A stretch of DNA of 64,000 nucleotides from Metaphire vulgaris. Lineage: Eukaryota > Annelida > Clitellata > Crassiclitellata > Megascolecidae. The notes under the pieces are model-generated. The model ran no database searches. It was given only the letters and a program-made list of their open reading frames with translations, and was not told where the DNA came from. A program made the translations under genes and the position numbers. The stretch is taken from contig CM030848.1 of the NCBI GenBank assembly GCA_018105865.1, forward strand, positions 2,879,001 to 2,943,000, written 5' to 3'. Positions 11,016 to 22,655 of this stretch are shown piece after piece; position 1 is the first letter of the stretch; each line of letters starts with the position of its first letter.

Positions 11016-11998
11016 CACGATGGTCTCAAATGCTTCTCACTAGAACCAAGAATCAAAACGACATGTTTACACATTCATCGCCGAATTATTGTCTCGCAAG
11101 GCAACCACATCGCACCAATACCGAAATAGCCTACGTACGTGCCACAGCCCACGACCTCGGTTGATCATTGCGATTATGATAGAACCGCATGGGCAGATTG
11201 TGTGATGCTAACTAGAGAAACAGATAAGATAGCCTAAATCGCCGAACCACATGCGCTAAAGAAATGTATACGATAACTACATACCGTGTCAGATGCACCA
11301 GATACTTTCAGAAGATTCAGATGCGTCGCGTTGACAATTTGTTATGGTAAAGAGAGTTTTTCTCACGCGGAGACAAGTCTGATTTGGAGCGAGCGTATTA
11401 TGCGTGTATTAAGGCCCTATATTACGAAATATTTATTGATCAATATTAATAATGTATGCAGCAAGTCGCTTGCCTTCTGTTTTTGTCCAAGAGAGACTGG
11501 CAAATGTCTACACACACGATTTTATATTTGGAAATGAAAAGTGAACTGCACAAATAGGCCTATGACCCTCAAATTAAGTGAAATGCCGAACACGAACTTT
11601 GCCTGAGGTCACAGAGTAGCATGCTGACAGATAAACGAATACGAAAATGAATTGTTCAGGTTTAAATCGGTACATCGATTTGCACTGTAGAATGGCTTAA
11701 GTTGCTTGAATACAAACAGATGAATGCATAACTGAACTATTCGTGTGTAATAATCGATAAATTGATTTCTACCTTAGAGTGGATTAGTACTCATCAGTCG
11801 CTTCTGTTACTTTTATTGATATTGCTACCAGCGAATAATATTAATGTTATTAAAATCTTCTTCTTTTTCTTCTTCTTTTTCTTCTTCTTCTTTAGTGCCG
11901 TTACGATGCTTTTGCACTCTGTGACAGCCCCATCAATTTCTTCCACTCCCGTCTGTGTTCGGTTGTTCTGAGTATAGTGACTGCTATAGCAAGCGTGA
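11016..11998 (-). promoter_or_regulatory. 5' flank of NTPDase gene A
   Basis: No coding region. Segments at about 11085-11340 and 11430-11800 (CTCGCAAGGCAACCAC, CACATCGATTTGC-type stretches, GAGGTCACAGAG) recur upstream of gene B at about 33130-33850 and partly of gene C at about 54130-54400. This is the duplicated 5' flank and presumably contains the promoter. A TTC-rich run lies at 11857-11892. The exact start site cannot be seen. Confidence 0.55.
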
Positions 11999-12006
11999 GT
12001 CATCAC

Positions 12007-12542
12007 TAGGACTGCGCCGAGTAACTCGAGTAACGCGAGTACTCGACTCCAAATTGGAGTCGAGTAATTTTTTGGAGTCGAGTACTCGCATAGAATAACT
12101 AAACAAAGAATAGAATAGATAAATAAAGAATAACCAAAGAATTTCATTAACATTTGGTCTACCGTTATTTGTTACAAATAATTATTAATCAGTCTTATTT
12201 AGGTTATTCTTATTCGTTATGCCCCAGTTAGTTAAAATGTTGTCCACAGTGGGCCAACTCTAGTGAAGACCTCATATTTTTTGCCAGTACCGGTAAAATA
12301 GTTTCTGTTCTGTAACTTCTGTTTTACTAAATTTGAAAACGCTTGAATATCCGAAAAATTGATATGTAACTGTATCTAATGTTCTGCTTTGGTTAAATGA
12401 GGGCCATGAGGCAAATAATAAGCATTATGTGACATGTAACGGTTGCAAATAATGTATTTCCGGTTTTACGCGAGTACTCGAGTACTCGCTAAGCTACTCG
12501 ACTCCTACTCGACTCCTAAACTACTCGGTTAGCGCAGCCCTA
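12007..12542. mobile_element. hAT-type MITE, TAGGRCTGCGC ends
   Basis: A 536-bp element with inverted ends TAGGACTGCGC and GCGCAGCCCTA, subterminal ACTCGAGTACTCG repeats on both sides, and a perfect 8-bp duplication GTCATCAC (11999-12006, 12543-12550). Non-coding. Confidence 0.87.
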
Positions 12543-12550
12543 GTCATCAC

Positions 12551-12880
12551 TAGCGCAGGCCAGCAGTGGACGGCCGCTAGGTGGAGCGGCTGCAGGCGGC
12601 TGCAGCAGTAGCGTGGCAGCAGCCGCGGCAGTATGAACTATGAAAGAAGTAGTCGAAGAGACGACAGAGTACATTGCATGACGCTTGCAGTATATTGTCT
12701 TTGTATTAACGTTTATGATTAAAACTATATGAAACTATCAAAATCAACAACACCTCGTACATTAATATTGTGAATGTTGGAGTCACAATATAAAGGTATG
12801 AGGTGTTTATGAATAAAACTATCCGAAACTATAAAAATCAACAACACCTCATACATTTATATTGTGGCTCCAACAGTCAC
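12551..12880. repeat. GC-rich patch and foldback repeat
   Basis: After a CAG/GC-rich patch (about 12555-12640), a block of about 63 bp near 12710 is repeated directly near 12803. The CACAATATAAA..TATGAGGTGTT arm near 12784 is answered by AACACCTCATACA..TATATTGTG near 12840, giving a foldback of about 24-bp arms. No gene. Confidence 0.6.
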
Positions 12881-13620
12881 AATACTGAGTGCTTGAACTA
12901 AGTTTAGATTTAGATCTCGGCAGTCGTCTTCTATGACCTCCAACCATTTTTCCGCGGTCTGCCTCCTCTGTCTCTGTCTCTGTCTCTGTATTCTTCCATG
13001 TAGGCACACATCGTTCTGGGCAGTTCGACGATATTTTGCGCTCGTTTCAACGCAAAATGTGCGAGTAGTGACCTCGTCATTTTCGGGAGGTCCTCGGCGC
13101 TTTTCTCGGGTGGATTTGGACGCTTTTAGTCGCTGCATGATTCGTCGCGTGTCTGGTCCGCCATTTTGTTCTGCGATTTTTCATCGACGCGGCTTGGCAG
13201 AACTGCAGACTAGATACCCGTGCGGGAATGCTGCAACTTCCGTCCTAATCGTAGCCCGGAATTCCATCCTAAGTCGGATTAACCTAGTTCGGCGACGGTC
13301 TACTCACGGGAGTCCGCATCTCAGAAATCCTCGGTGTGGTCTTGCCTCGGGGACAGTTCTCCCAACATCTGCAGAATTTTCAACATCTTATCCCGTGTTT
13401 TGTTCCTTTGACGTGTCTGTTGCGGACGGTTCTACAGTGGAAGGCCGCTTTCTACGGGATTCGCCACCGTGTGTGTTAGGGCGGCGCTTCCATTTGTTCC
13501 CATCAGGGCACACTTTACGCTGTCTTTGTTATCCTACGTTCGCCATCGGCATGCCAAATTATGTAAAAGCGCCTTTGACTTCGGCCTTCGTCGTGCGTAC
13601 GTCGCTATAGAATATAGAAG
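12857..13620. other. Unidentified GC-richer repeat, possible LINE relic
   Basis: The minus-strand reading at 12900-13010 contains TAEKWLEVIEDDCRDLNLNL, which resembles the very C-terminus of some RTE-like LINEs (weak). The TCTGTC triplets at 12966-12985 are a local repeat. The right end (GCGCCTTTGACTTCGGCCTTCG, about 13568) is shared with about 58430-58450, so the region belongs to a dispersed repeat. The plus-strand open frame here has no recognisable domain. Confidence 0.35.
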
Positions 13621-13744
13621 TCGTCGAGAAAAATAAAGATAATAATGATAATTATTATTATTATGGTTATTCAATTTTTCCAGTAATCAAGTTTACATTA
13701 TATTCTCAATAATTTTACGAGAACTGAATAATATTGGTAAAATT

Positions 13745-14122
13745 GGGTCGCCTGAGAATGCAGGACTGGAAATGCAGGACTGGAAAATGAAGAACTGGAA
13801 ATTGCAGGACTAGAAAATGCAGGACTGGAAAATGACGGACCAAATTATCAAATTGCTAGTACTGATAACGAAGACAGCGAGGAAAAGCAGATGCTGCAGC
13901 CGACTGTACATGATAGCTTGCCTTCGGATAACCTGCCAGCTGAGCCAGTGACAGCCCAGAGTTTTGATTGTTGTGAGGTCTGTCTAGTTGCCCCGCGTGC
14001 AGGCGTCGTGATAGTTTCTTGTGGGCATGCCACACTTGGCAACACTTGCGCAGACACGGTTGCAGAAATGTCAGGACATTGTCCGATTTGCGGACCCCAA
14101 TTACAATGGTTATGCGTCTATA
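13745..14122 (+). pseudogene. Broken RING-finger ORF with ENAGLE repeats
   Basis: The reading frame holds repeated GLENAGLE-type units (about 13757-13840), an acidic linker, and a C3HC4 RING: CEVC...CGHA...C..C...CPIC (about 13970-14090). RING fingers of this class are E3 ubiquitin-ligase modules. Its usual ending TPITMVMRLYN is present, but in the next frame, so one base is lost at about 14090. A one-base slip also lies near 13770. The CACTG transposon copy 1 sits directly after the last codon, at 14126. It is probably a repeat-borne gene fragment, not a host gene. Confidence 0.65.
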
Positions 14123-14338
14123 TAACACTGGTCAACAAATTTTATGCAAGTTTTTGTTTCCTCTACAAATTTTGGTGAAACCAATAGATTTTGACTTGCT
14201 GAACACAAATATGTAATTAGAATTTCTGTATCACGTAAGGTTTTTAAGAAATCGACAATTTAGCATTTAGTATTGTAACGTCTTCTGCAACATAATACTA
14301 CAGAAGGATCTAGGCAATAATGACAAGACATGAGAAAA

Positions 14339-16089
14339 TTAGAAATGTTTTGCTGTAGATTTTCGTTTGTAGTCACTGTCCTGTGCTTCACGTATCAGTG
14401 ACCAACAGTAGTCTCCGAGCATAAACGGACTCCACTTTCCCTGGTAGCGTTTCTCGATGCTGGCAATGTCTTTGTGAAATCTTTCACCACGTTCATCACT
14501 GACGGCGCCGAGATTGTCCGGGAAGAAGTCCAAGTGAGAATGAAGGAAGTGTATCTTCAGTGACATGTTGCATTTCATTGCCTTGTAGGCTTGTAGCAGA
14601 TTTCCAACTTGTTCAACATAGTTTGGCGCCTTGTAGTTGCCCAGAAAGTTAGCAACAACATCCCTGAAGGCTGTCCAGGCAACATATGCTCGGCACCCTG
14701 CAGAAGGCCCTCAAAGTGACTGTCCTTGAGCATCTCTCGAATCTGTGGGCCAACAAAAACGCCTTCTTTTATTTTAGCATCACTGGTGCGTGGAAACCTC
14801 TGTCATAAGTATGTAAAGGCTTCACTTTCTTTGTTCATTGCTTTGACAAAGTTTTTCATTAACCCAAGTTTGATGTGCAAAGGTGGGAGATAAATGTTCT
14901 TCGGATCAACGAGAGGATCATGTTTAACGTTCTTCTGTCCTGGAACCAAGTCCCTGCGAGGTGGCCAGACCTTTCTCACATAATGTGAATCTCTAGCTCG
15001 GCTGTCCCACTCGCAATGAAAGCAGCAGTACTTGGTGTAGCCTAGCTGCAGACCGAGTAGAATTGCAACAACTTTCAGATCTCCACATATATTCCAGTTG
15101 TATCTCGAGTATTCTATGTGTTTCAATAGCAGCTGCATGTTCTCATATGTTTCCTTCATGTAAGCAGCATGTCCAATGGGTATTGAAGGGTATGAGTTGC
15201 CATTGTGCAGCAAAACAGCTTTTAAACTTAACAGCGAAGAGTCAACAAAAAGTCGCCATTTGGATGGATTGTGCTTACAGCCGAAAGCAGAAAGCAATCC
15301 ATCAATGTCAATGTAAAAAGTAAGACTGTCGATTTTTTTGAAGAATCGAGTCAAGTCTTCATGCCGTTTGCGAAATACTGAAATTTTTGTACCTGGAGAG
15401 AGCAGATTCCATCCTTGCAACCTAGATCCAAGCAATTCTGCTTGATTTTTCGACAAATCTAAGTCTCTGACCAGATCATTGAGCTCTGCCTGAGAAATCA
15501 AATGAGGATTGCTGGATGCCGATGGTTCAAAATATGGGTCTTCCGTAGCTGAATCATCAACTATCTGCAGCATTTCATCTGTCTCTGCATGCTCGTCCTC
15601 CAGTGTCCAAAACTCGGGGGGGTTGGAACAGGAAGACTCGTCGTGTGGAACTGGTCTCATTGCCGAGGCAAGGTTAGGATACTCAATAGACTTCCTATTC
15701 TTTGAAGAAAATCCTGTAACATTCGTCATGCAGAAATAGCAATCCGTTACATGAATATTCTGCTCCCTCCATATCATTGGTATGGCGAATGACATGGATG
15801 GACGCTTACCTGCAAGCCAAGCTCGCAGACTGGTAGCACAAGATGAACAACATATATGAGGTGCCCATACTTTGTCCTGGTCGCCAATTTTGCATCCAAA
15901 GTATAACTCATATCCTTTCTTTATGATTGCTGTCATACTCCGCTTCTGTGATTTCAACGTAAACTTTCCACAGATGTAGCAGAACGTGTCACTGCTATTG
16001 CGACATCGACGCGACATTTCAGAAACTTTAATTAAATTAGTTAATTTATTCAATTCACAACCTTTAACTAAACAGTTATATCTCATCAA
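14339..16089 (-). pseudogene. Candidate DDE transposase of copy 1
   Basis: The main frame 16089-14803 has its first ATG at 16086; a more likely start is MSRRC at about 16017. Order: Cys finger CYICG...C..C, second finger DCYFC, acidic linker, then LFVDSS (candidate first Asp), 53 residues later CGDLK (second Asp), CCFHC (a C(2)H-type motif as in helical-insertion DDE enzymes), LPPLHIKLGLM, and TGA at about 14803-14805. In the same frame the protein resumes with QRFPR...KIKEGVFVG. A 2-bp insertion near 14686 (ACATATGC versus ACATGC) then shifts it. The last block HFLHSHLDFFPDN...SDERGERFH holds the candidate Glu. It would bind the ends and cut and paste the element. Confidence 0.7.
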
Positions 16090-16126
16090 ATAGAAAGACT
16101 GCAGCTGCTTCCTAGTGCTGCTTGGT

Positions 16127-16135
16127 ATTTATATA
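16127..16135 (-). promoter_or_regulatory. TATA box of CACTG transposon copy 1
   Basis: TATATAAAT on the minus strand, about 45 bp upstream of the open frame and 110 bp upstream of the MSRRC start. It is conserved in copy 2 at 41667-41675. Confidence 0.5.
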
Positions 16136-16497
16136 GGACTGCGTAACCATAGCAACAATACATGCTAGGCATGTAGTCTTGAAGACAGGTTTGGGCGCGT
16201 CTGGACATGCCTAATTATACTAATTTTCAAAATCCATGTAGTTCAGTGAGCCAGCAGTGCATATTACATCTGTTATGGCGGTCAGATAAGATTCTTGCCT
16301 AACCTAAATACCCATAACTCAGATAACTCTCGAAAACCACGATTTTAAAATTCTTATAATTTTAAAATTTAAAATCAGCTTTTTCTCAAAAAACTTACGT
16401 GATAGGAAAATTTCAAAATTATTCCTGTAATCAGCATGACAAAATCTACCTGGAACACCAGAAATTGCACAGGAAACAAAAACCTTGTTGACCAGTG

Positions 16498-17335
16498 TAA
16501 TTAGTAGGTCCTTTTCAGTTTAATTTGAACAACATTTAAGTTTTTTCCTTGTTCATTGTCAACTTCACATTGACAAACACTGTATTTCGATGCTTTACAT
16601 CTTTTTTTCAAGACTTATCTAATCTAATCTAATCTTAAACTTCTATAGCGCCACTTTCATAATGCACAGGAGCATCAACCGATGGCACACCAAATCCAAA
16701 TCACTAAAGATCCAGGTCAAATCCATGGTATCCGGCCGAACAAACGGGTGACAGTCTTATACTGTTATTAGCTTTACTTGTTGTTTTTGCCTTTTCCATT
16801 GCTAACTTCAGATGTAAAACCACTTTGTGTCGATGCTTGATTAACGAATGCTTGTTCTTTTACTAACTTGAGGCAGTCGTGAGTTACTTCCTTTGTCTGT
16901 TATAAAGTTTCTACGGAGTTCAATAATGACAACAAATAAACAGCTTATGTCTTATTTATATTTATATTGATAATGATAGCACAGTTGATAACAGTTTCCT
17001 TTTTATAGATCATTTATAAAGAAATTAGGAATTACATTTTCACCCCCTGCGATTTGGTCCTTCATTTGCCAGTCCTGCATTTTCGCCCCCTGCGATTTAG
17101 TCCGTCATTTTCCAGTCCTGCATTTTCCAGTTATTCGCATTTTTTGGTCCGTCATTTCCCAGTCCTGCATTTTCAGCGCTCCCGTAAAATTGACCTTGAC
17201 TATATGGTTTAATAATGTTTCGAATTAGGATAATCTAGCGTCGAGTGAACTACCATGTTGATTAACGATGTAGTGGTTTTGCGGTTAAGATATTGTCGAT
17301 GACGTCGAATATCATGAACTTGCGAGTTCTTCCTG
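16498..17335. other. Intergenic, with inverted GCAGGACTGG repeats
   Basis: Mostly AT-rich with no gene. At about 17040-17185 the minus strand repeats AATGCAGGACTGG and AATGACGGACC several times, matching the repeat part of the RING ORF at 13757-13840 in inverted orientation. A (TAATC)n-like run is at about 16618-16635. Confidence 0.5.
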
Positions 17336-17409
17336 TTAGAAATTTGCAGTAAAGTCAACCGCACAACGTTCACGTTCGTATTCGTATATGAGGGCACCTA
17401 CGGGCCACT
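17336..17409 (-). CDS. NTPDase gene B exon 6
   Basis: 74-bp last exon. It joins in phase to give EWPVGALIYEYERERC (ACR5) and stops at TAA 17338-17336. Acceptor TTGCATAG. The exon was too short to stand out as an open frame and was found by comparison with gene C. Confidence 0.8.
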
Positions 17410-20400
17410 CTATGCAAAGAAACCAACAGATTGAAATCATCAGTAGATGAAGAAATAAACAAATTAGTTTTTAGCGTAACTTTAAAGAAACTCGGGGAAA
17501 ATGACAAGCTGAATTTTGCCTTACCATTCATTGAATGAAATATCAAAAGCAGTTGTTAATACAACAGTATGGATATTATTGTAGCCAAGGGTTGATAGGA
17601 TTGTAATGACCAGGGAGTGTGAATGGCGGTAGCTACAATCTATCAAAGACTTCACACCTTCGAAATGTGCTCATGAGCGCAAACACGACCCATGCCCTCA
17701 TGTCCTGACAGAGTAGCTTTTGCACAGATCATGTCCAGTGGCGGTCCCAAGAATTCTTGGTGAGGGATGCAATGGATTTCTAGGAAGTTGGGGCAAACAA
17801 CATGAAATCCCGAAAAAGTTTGACAAGAAAAAAAGGTCATTAACAGTGTTTTGCCCTGCAGATGTACACTGTAGATAAAACTTCCCGAAAAAGGCTGACA
17901 AGCAGAAAAAAGGTCATCAACTCTCTGTTTTGTATACAAATACGTAACGACTTGGACCGGTAAACCCCTCTGAAACCCTGGCAAGCAAATAAAACCTCGG
18001 TGGGAGATGCATCCTCAGTCATCCCCTGATCATGTCTTTATGGCTGTGAACATGGGTGTTTTTGGCTATAAAATTAATGTGATTAGGCCTATGTCAGAGC
18101 CACAGCACAGGGCAATTACGACATGACTGTATATGGTTTTCTGACCAGGTTAGCGCCATTGATTGTGATAGTTGCTTGGCGATATGCGCATATAAAATTT
18201 CTAGCAAAGCTCCTGGTCCAGCTGCTAGCGAGTTGAAAAAATCACTTCTGAGTCTGACCAGCAGAGTTCATTTAACAGTGCGAAATAGAAAATATTTTGC
18301 AGCGAAATCTTCAGGAGCGGCATCCTACAGAATACAAGCGACCATTTGAGATATCAGCCAAGAGCACTCTTATTTGTATTTGGCATATTTGCTCATTTAA
18401 AAAACAGAATACAAGAGTACAATGGAAATATCAACACATGGTAATACAACTAGTCAGCTAGCCTAAGCCTACATGAATGTCGGACATGGATTAGAACTTC
18501 TAGAAGACTCGATGGGCTTGTTTAAAATATTTAGTAGATATAGTTTAGCTATGAGCAGGCATTAGAGCTGAAGTTAAACAACAAAACGATTTACCAAAGA
18601 AACTTCTCGCTGGAGGAGTCAGAGGACGCCATTAAAATTATAGATTTATTATTATACACTACGTTACTGATGATGTCAGATGACGTAAGCTGTAATTTCT
18701 TTATGCTTTCAGTAAGTAAAATGCATGATGTCTGACAAACTGAACGCGATATACAAATTACACTAATACACTTTACTCAATAATATTTTTTATATTACTG
18801 CATTGCTATTTTGCTATAGTAGTGAGAAATGGAAATATAATTTTTTCGGTGTAAAAACGGGTATACCCGTACCCGTAGCGCTATACCCGTACCCGACCCG
18901 TACCCGAAAAAATGTGTACCATACCCTACCCGTACCCGCGGATACGGGTAGGGTATACCCGCGGGTACGGGTACCCGCACATCCCTAGTACATACATATA
19001 TAATATACATATAAAAGCAAAAAAAGTAAAGAAATTCCCCGAGCTCTCAAGATTAACCTCAAGGCTCCTAGGAGCAGTGCTGATCTCCGTTTCTAGCCCT
19101 CAGTCATGCGGCTGGTGCATGTTACATGATGGCGAACGAAGGCAGAGTAGGAGGCTTCGGTACTCTTACGGGTCTTGGACCCGTTCTTTCAGCGTTCCTT
19201 AAGCGTGCGTGCTATCAATCTGCCCGCCAGATCCAGGGACTTTTATCCAAGCAGCAAGCGTTTGATGCATGATAGCGACAATGTTGATGACCAGGCCCTC
19301 CGAGATAACAGAATGGACGGGCCCTTGACAAGTCATAATTTTTCTTGACGACCTTTTTTTTTTTTTTTTGCTCGTCAGACGGCGACCTTTTTTTGCTCGT
19401 CGTCTGCCGTTTATTTGCACTGTGTTGTATGCTCGCCCTCTGCTGAACTGACATTTTTAACCGTTCTTTAGTGTTATTATTCATTTTATTTTAATTATAC
19501 ATATTCATCATTTGCCCCCCTGCCCCCTCTCGGAGGGCCTGATGACGACGATAACGATGGCGGTAGCTGTGAAGACGGCGATAAATGAACTTATGTCGAA
19601 TACGAGAATATTTTATTCCTATTTGATATTACCTATATCGCCGTCGGTTTGGTTCTGTGGGACTTTCAACTGCTGCGTATCTGGACTGAATCCGTAACCT
19701 TTCTCAAACAGCAATGGCATGTAAAGACCAGCCAGACACTGTTTAATCAAGTCGCTGCCCTTCGCATTATTTTGTCTCGCTAGCTCATCCACTGGCTGCA
19801 AATAGAAAAATCTACGGCGTAATGAATTAACTCAATTACTTTACATTACACATCTGCTTCCTGGTGTGACCTATATATCGAACCGGGAAATTTTATCCAT
19901 GCAGCAATCGTGTGATGAAAAGCCAACATCATGAACTGGACATGAACGTCAACCTGCTACCAACCTACTGTGTCTCGTTTTACATAGCATGCGCTTCAAC
20001 GTATTTAACACGTCGAAATCGGATCTAAGAGTCCCGTTTAGACTCATTATAAACGAACGTTTATTGAACTGAATAGAATTCATTCTTACCGTGTTACAAA
20101 ATTTTTTGGTCGCAGTCTTTAGGCGCCGAAGCGAGAAACTCCCGTCTGCCTTCAAAAGTTTCATTCTCTTGAGAGGATAAACAAAGGCACCCAAGGCATA
20201 GAACGGCATTTGAGAATTAATGGTCGGCTGATAGATATTTCCGATAGAACAGGGCTTTGGATAGCATTTCCAAGACTCCGTGGGTTTGAAAATCATCTCA
20301 TCAAGTAGTTTCAGACACTCTTTGGGATTTCCTTGACCAACGAACGTCGCGTTCATGCCTTTTGTGGAATGCTGAGTGTCATAGTAACCTGATCACAGTT

Positions 20401-20881
20401 ACAAAATCAACCAGAAATTAAATACAGTAAATCAAACAGCATGATGTATTAATCAATCTAAACTTCCACGCTGTACGTCGTCATTATAAAGATACTTTGA
20501 GTTTCTAGTCACAATGATACCAAGTTATATTGTCGCTCTAAAGCTATAGCCCTGCTCGTTGCGCAAATGGCAGAGCGTTCAAAATATCTTCAGAAATTTT
20601 ATACTTTTGAGTTAGAACGATATATGTAAGCCGAATAGATTCAATGGACAATGATAGTAAACAAATAGCAGATAATCCCGTCATGAAATTGCGGCGGTGG
20701 AGGGACGCTGACGAGACGCGTAATTGAGGACGGGTCGCTGAATTATTAAATTCATTCGTGCGACAATTCTCCCTATTCAGTCCTCACTAAATTGTTTATT
20801 TATCAAACTGGTTAATTAGCACTAACCTTTTGAAAAATTGCGCTTTAAACCCATTTCGGCCAAGCATGTCCTGTTACTGCA

Positions 20882-20924
<43 letters not shown>

Positions 20925-22604
20925 CTTTTTGATGATAGGTATATTGCGACATTCATAACCGAAACAAATAGACATAGACCGCGGACTTTCATGAGAACTT
21001 AGTCTCATCCGGACTTAACTTTATTACCACATACTTTTACACTTTACGTTTGTTTTCGTGGTAGAGCCAAATGTGTTTCCTTGCAAAACTTTAAAGTAGT
21101 CTGTTGCTAGTTGCTGTAGTCTAATAGTTGAGTGTTGTAATTTTCTTCGATTTGATGTGCTTTGACTTCATCCTCTTACTCTTCCTACCAGTTTTTTTTC
21201 AGTAGGCAGCGGAGCGCAGCAGTAGAAGAAAAGTCTTACCTCTCAAAAGGCACGGATTGTTGAAAATGAGCGTCTGAGCTCGTGCATGTCGATTATAAGA
21301 ATCCCAGTCGTTGGTTAGTTTACTTCTCAACCAGCGAGCCACCTCTTCTTGTCCATAGAGCAAATAGCTGTGGACGTATAAACTGTAAGTGGTACCGGCG
21401 ATCTTAAGCGGATATTTGTTGGCAAGTATATTGTGTTTTGACGCGAAGGCAATCTGTGTCGACGCACCGCCCAACTCAAGGATTCCTCCTGTCATTAATT
21501 TAGGATCGCCTAAATAAAAGTAAAATGGTCACTATCACTAATTGCTTCAGATGAAAAAGGAAGGCCATGAAGGTCCCGTACTCTTCGCCCATCAAGGTTT
21601 CAGTCTATCTATAGCAATCTAGCCAGTGGATCGGGATTGCACTACAGAAAGTACAAACATCGCGGCGCTATTTAGTTTTAGCTGTTGTGAATGGTAAACC
21701 CATCTTAATTTTGTGGACATATAATGAGGCAGAACGGATTAGACAACCTGTAACTTCTGGAAATTTCGGAAGGCAAAAGAGCAAAGCGGAAGACATAGAA
21801 TGAATATCGCCTAAAATTCTTTTTAATCTGATCGGACAAAGGATAGTATCAATTATTTATTATTACACCAGGTTCTGTGCAAAAAGAGTCACTAAACATT
21901 TCATGCATTTTTAAATTTGTGCAAACGCATGAAAATTCTGAGATCATGCATAAATATTTGCTGAAACTGGTGCTTGGTGAAGGCGACACTTATCTACAAC
22001 TGTATACTTAAAGTATGTAGCCATATCTTCTCCTCATATACGAAACGTTGCTTCGGTTCTTGTACGTATAGGCTGCATAACAAAACTATAGGCCTATATA
22101 TAAGTCATTGTTAAGGCTCCATCTAGAATACTGTGTTCAGGCATGGAATCCATTCTTGAAAAAATATAGAGCTTTTAGAAAAAGTGCAAAGACGAGCAAC
22201 AAAGATGGTCAATGGATGTCATAATTTAAACTACGAAAAAAACTTAAATATTGCGGGTTGACAACATTAGAGAAGAGAGAGAGAGAGAGAGAGAGGATCT
22301 GATTGAAACATACAAAATAATGACTGGAAAAGTAGATGTGCCTTACGATCGATTCTTTACATTGGCACACTATAGCAACGCAAGAGGCCACAAATTAAAA
22401 TAGTTTAAGCAGAGAATGGGACCGAGAAAAAATTTTGTGCAAGGGTTGTGGTCAAATGGTACAGACTGAACGAGGTGGGAGTGACAGTTGAAACGGTGAA
22501 CGGGTTCAAATGCTATCTCGGAAAACTATATGTTGTTGAATGTGGAGGGTTACAACAGTGGTTTTCACACAGGCTTACTTGGCTTCCTAACCCACTTAAA
22601 ATCA

Positions 22605-22655
<51 letters not shown>

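Larger units (their letters stand above)
14126..16497 (-). mobile_element. CACTG-ended DNA transposon, copy 1
   Basis: A 2372-bp element with ends CACTGGTCAACAA and TTGTTGACCAGTG. Inside the first 13 bp a second matching block GTTTTTGTTTCCT follows at each end, offset by 11 bp. The 3-bp duplication is TAA (14123-14125, 16498-16500). It is nearly identical to the element at 39667-42046. CACT(A/G) ends with 3-bp duplications fit the CMC/EnSpm group, but the encoded protein is one I know only as 'uncharacterized' from invertebrate genomes, so superfamily placement is inference. Confidence 0.85.

Noticed and set aside
12933..13610. 225-codon plus-strand open frame with a hydrophobic start
   Set aside because: No recognisable motif, low-complexity LCLCLC start from a TCTGTC repeat, and its end matches a dispersed repeat at 58430.
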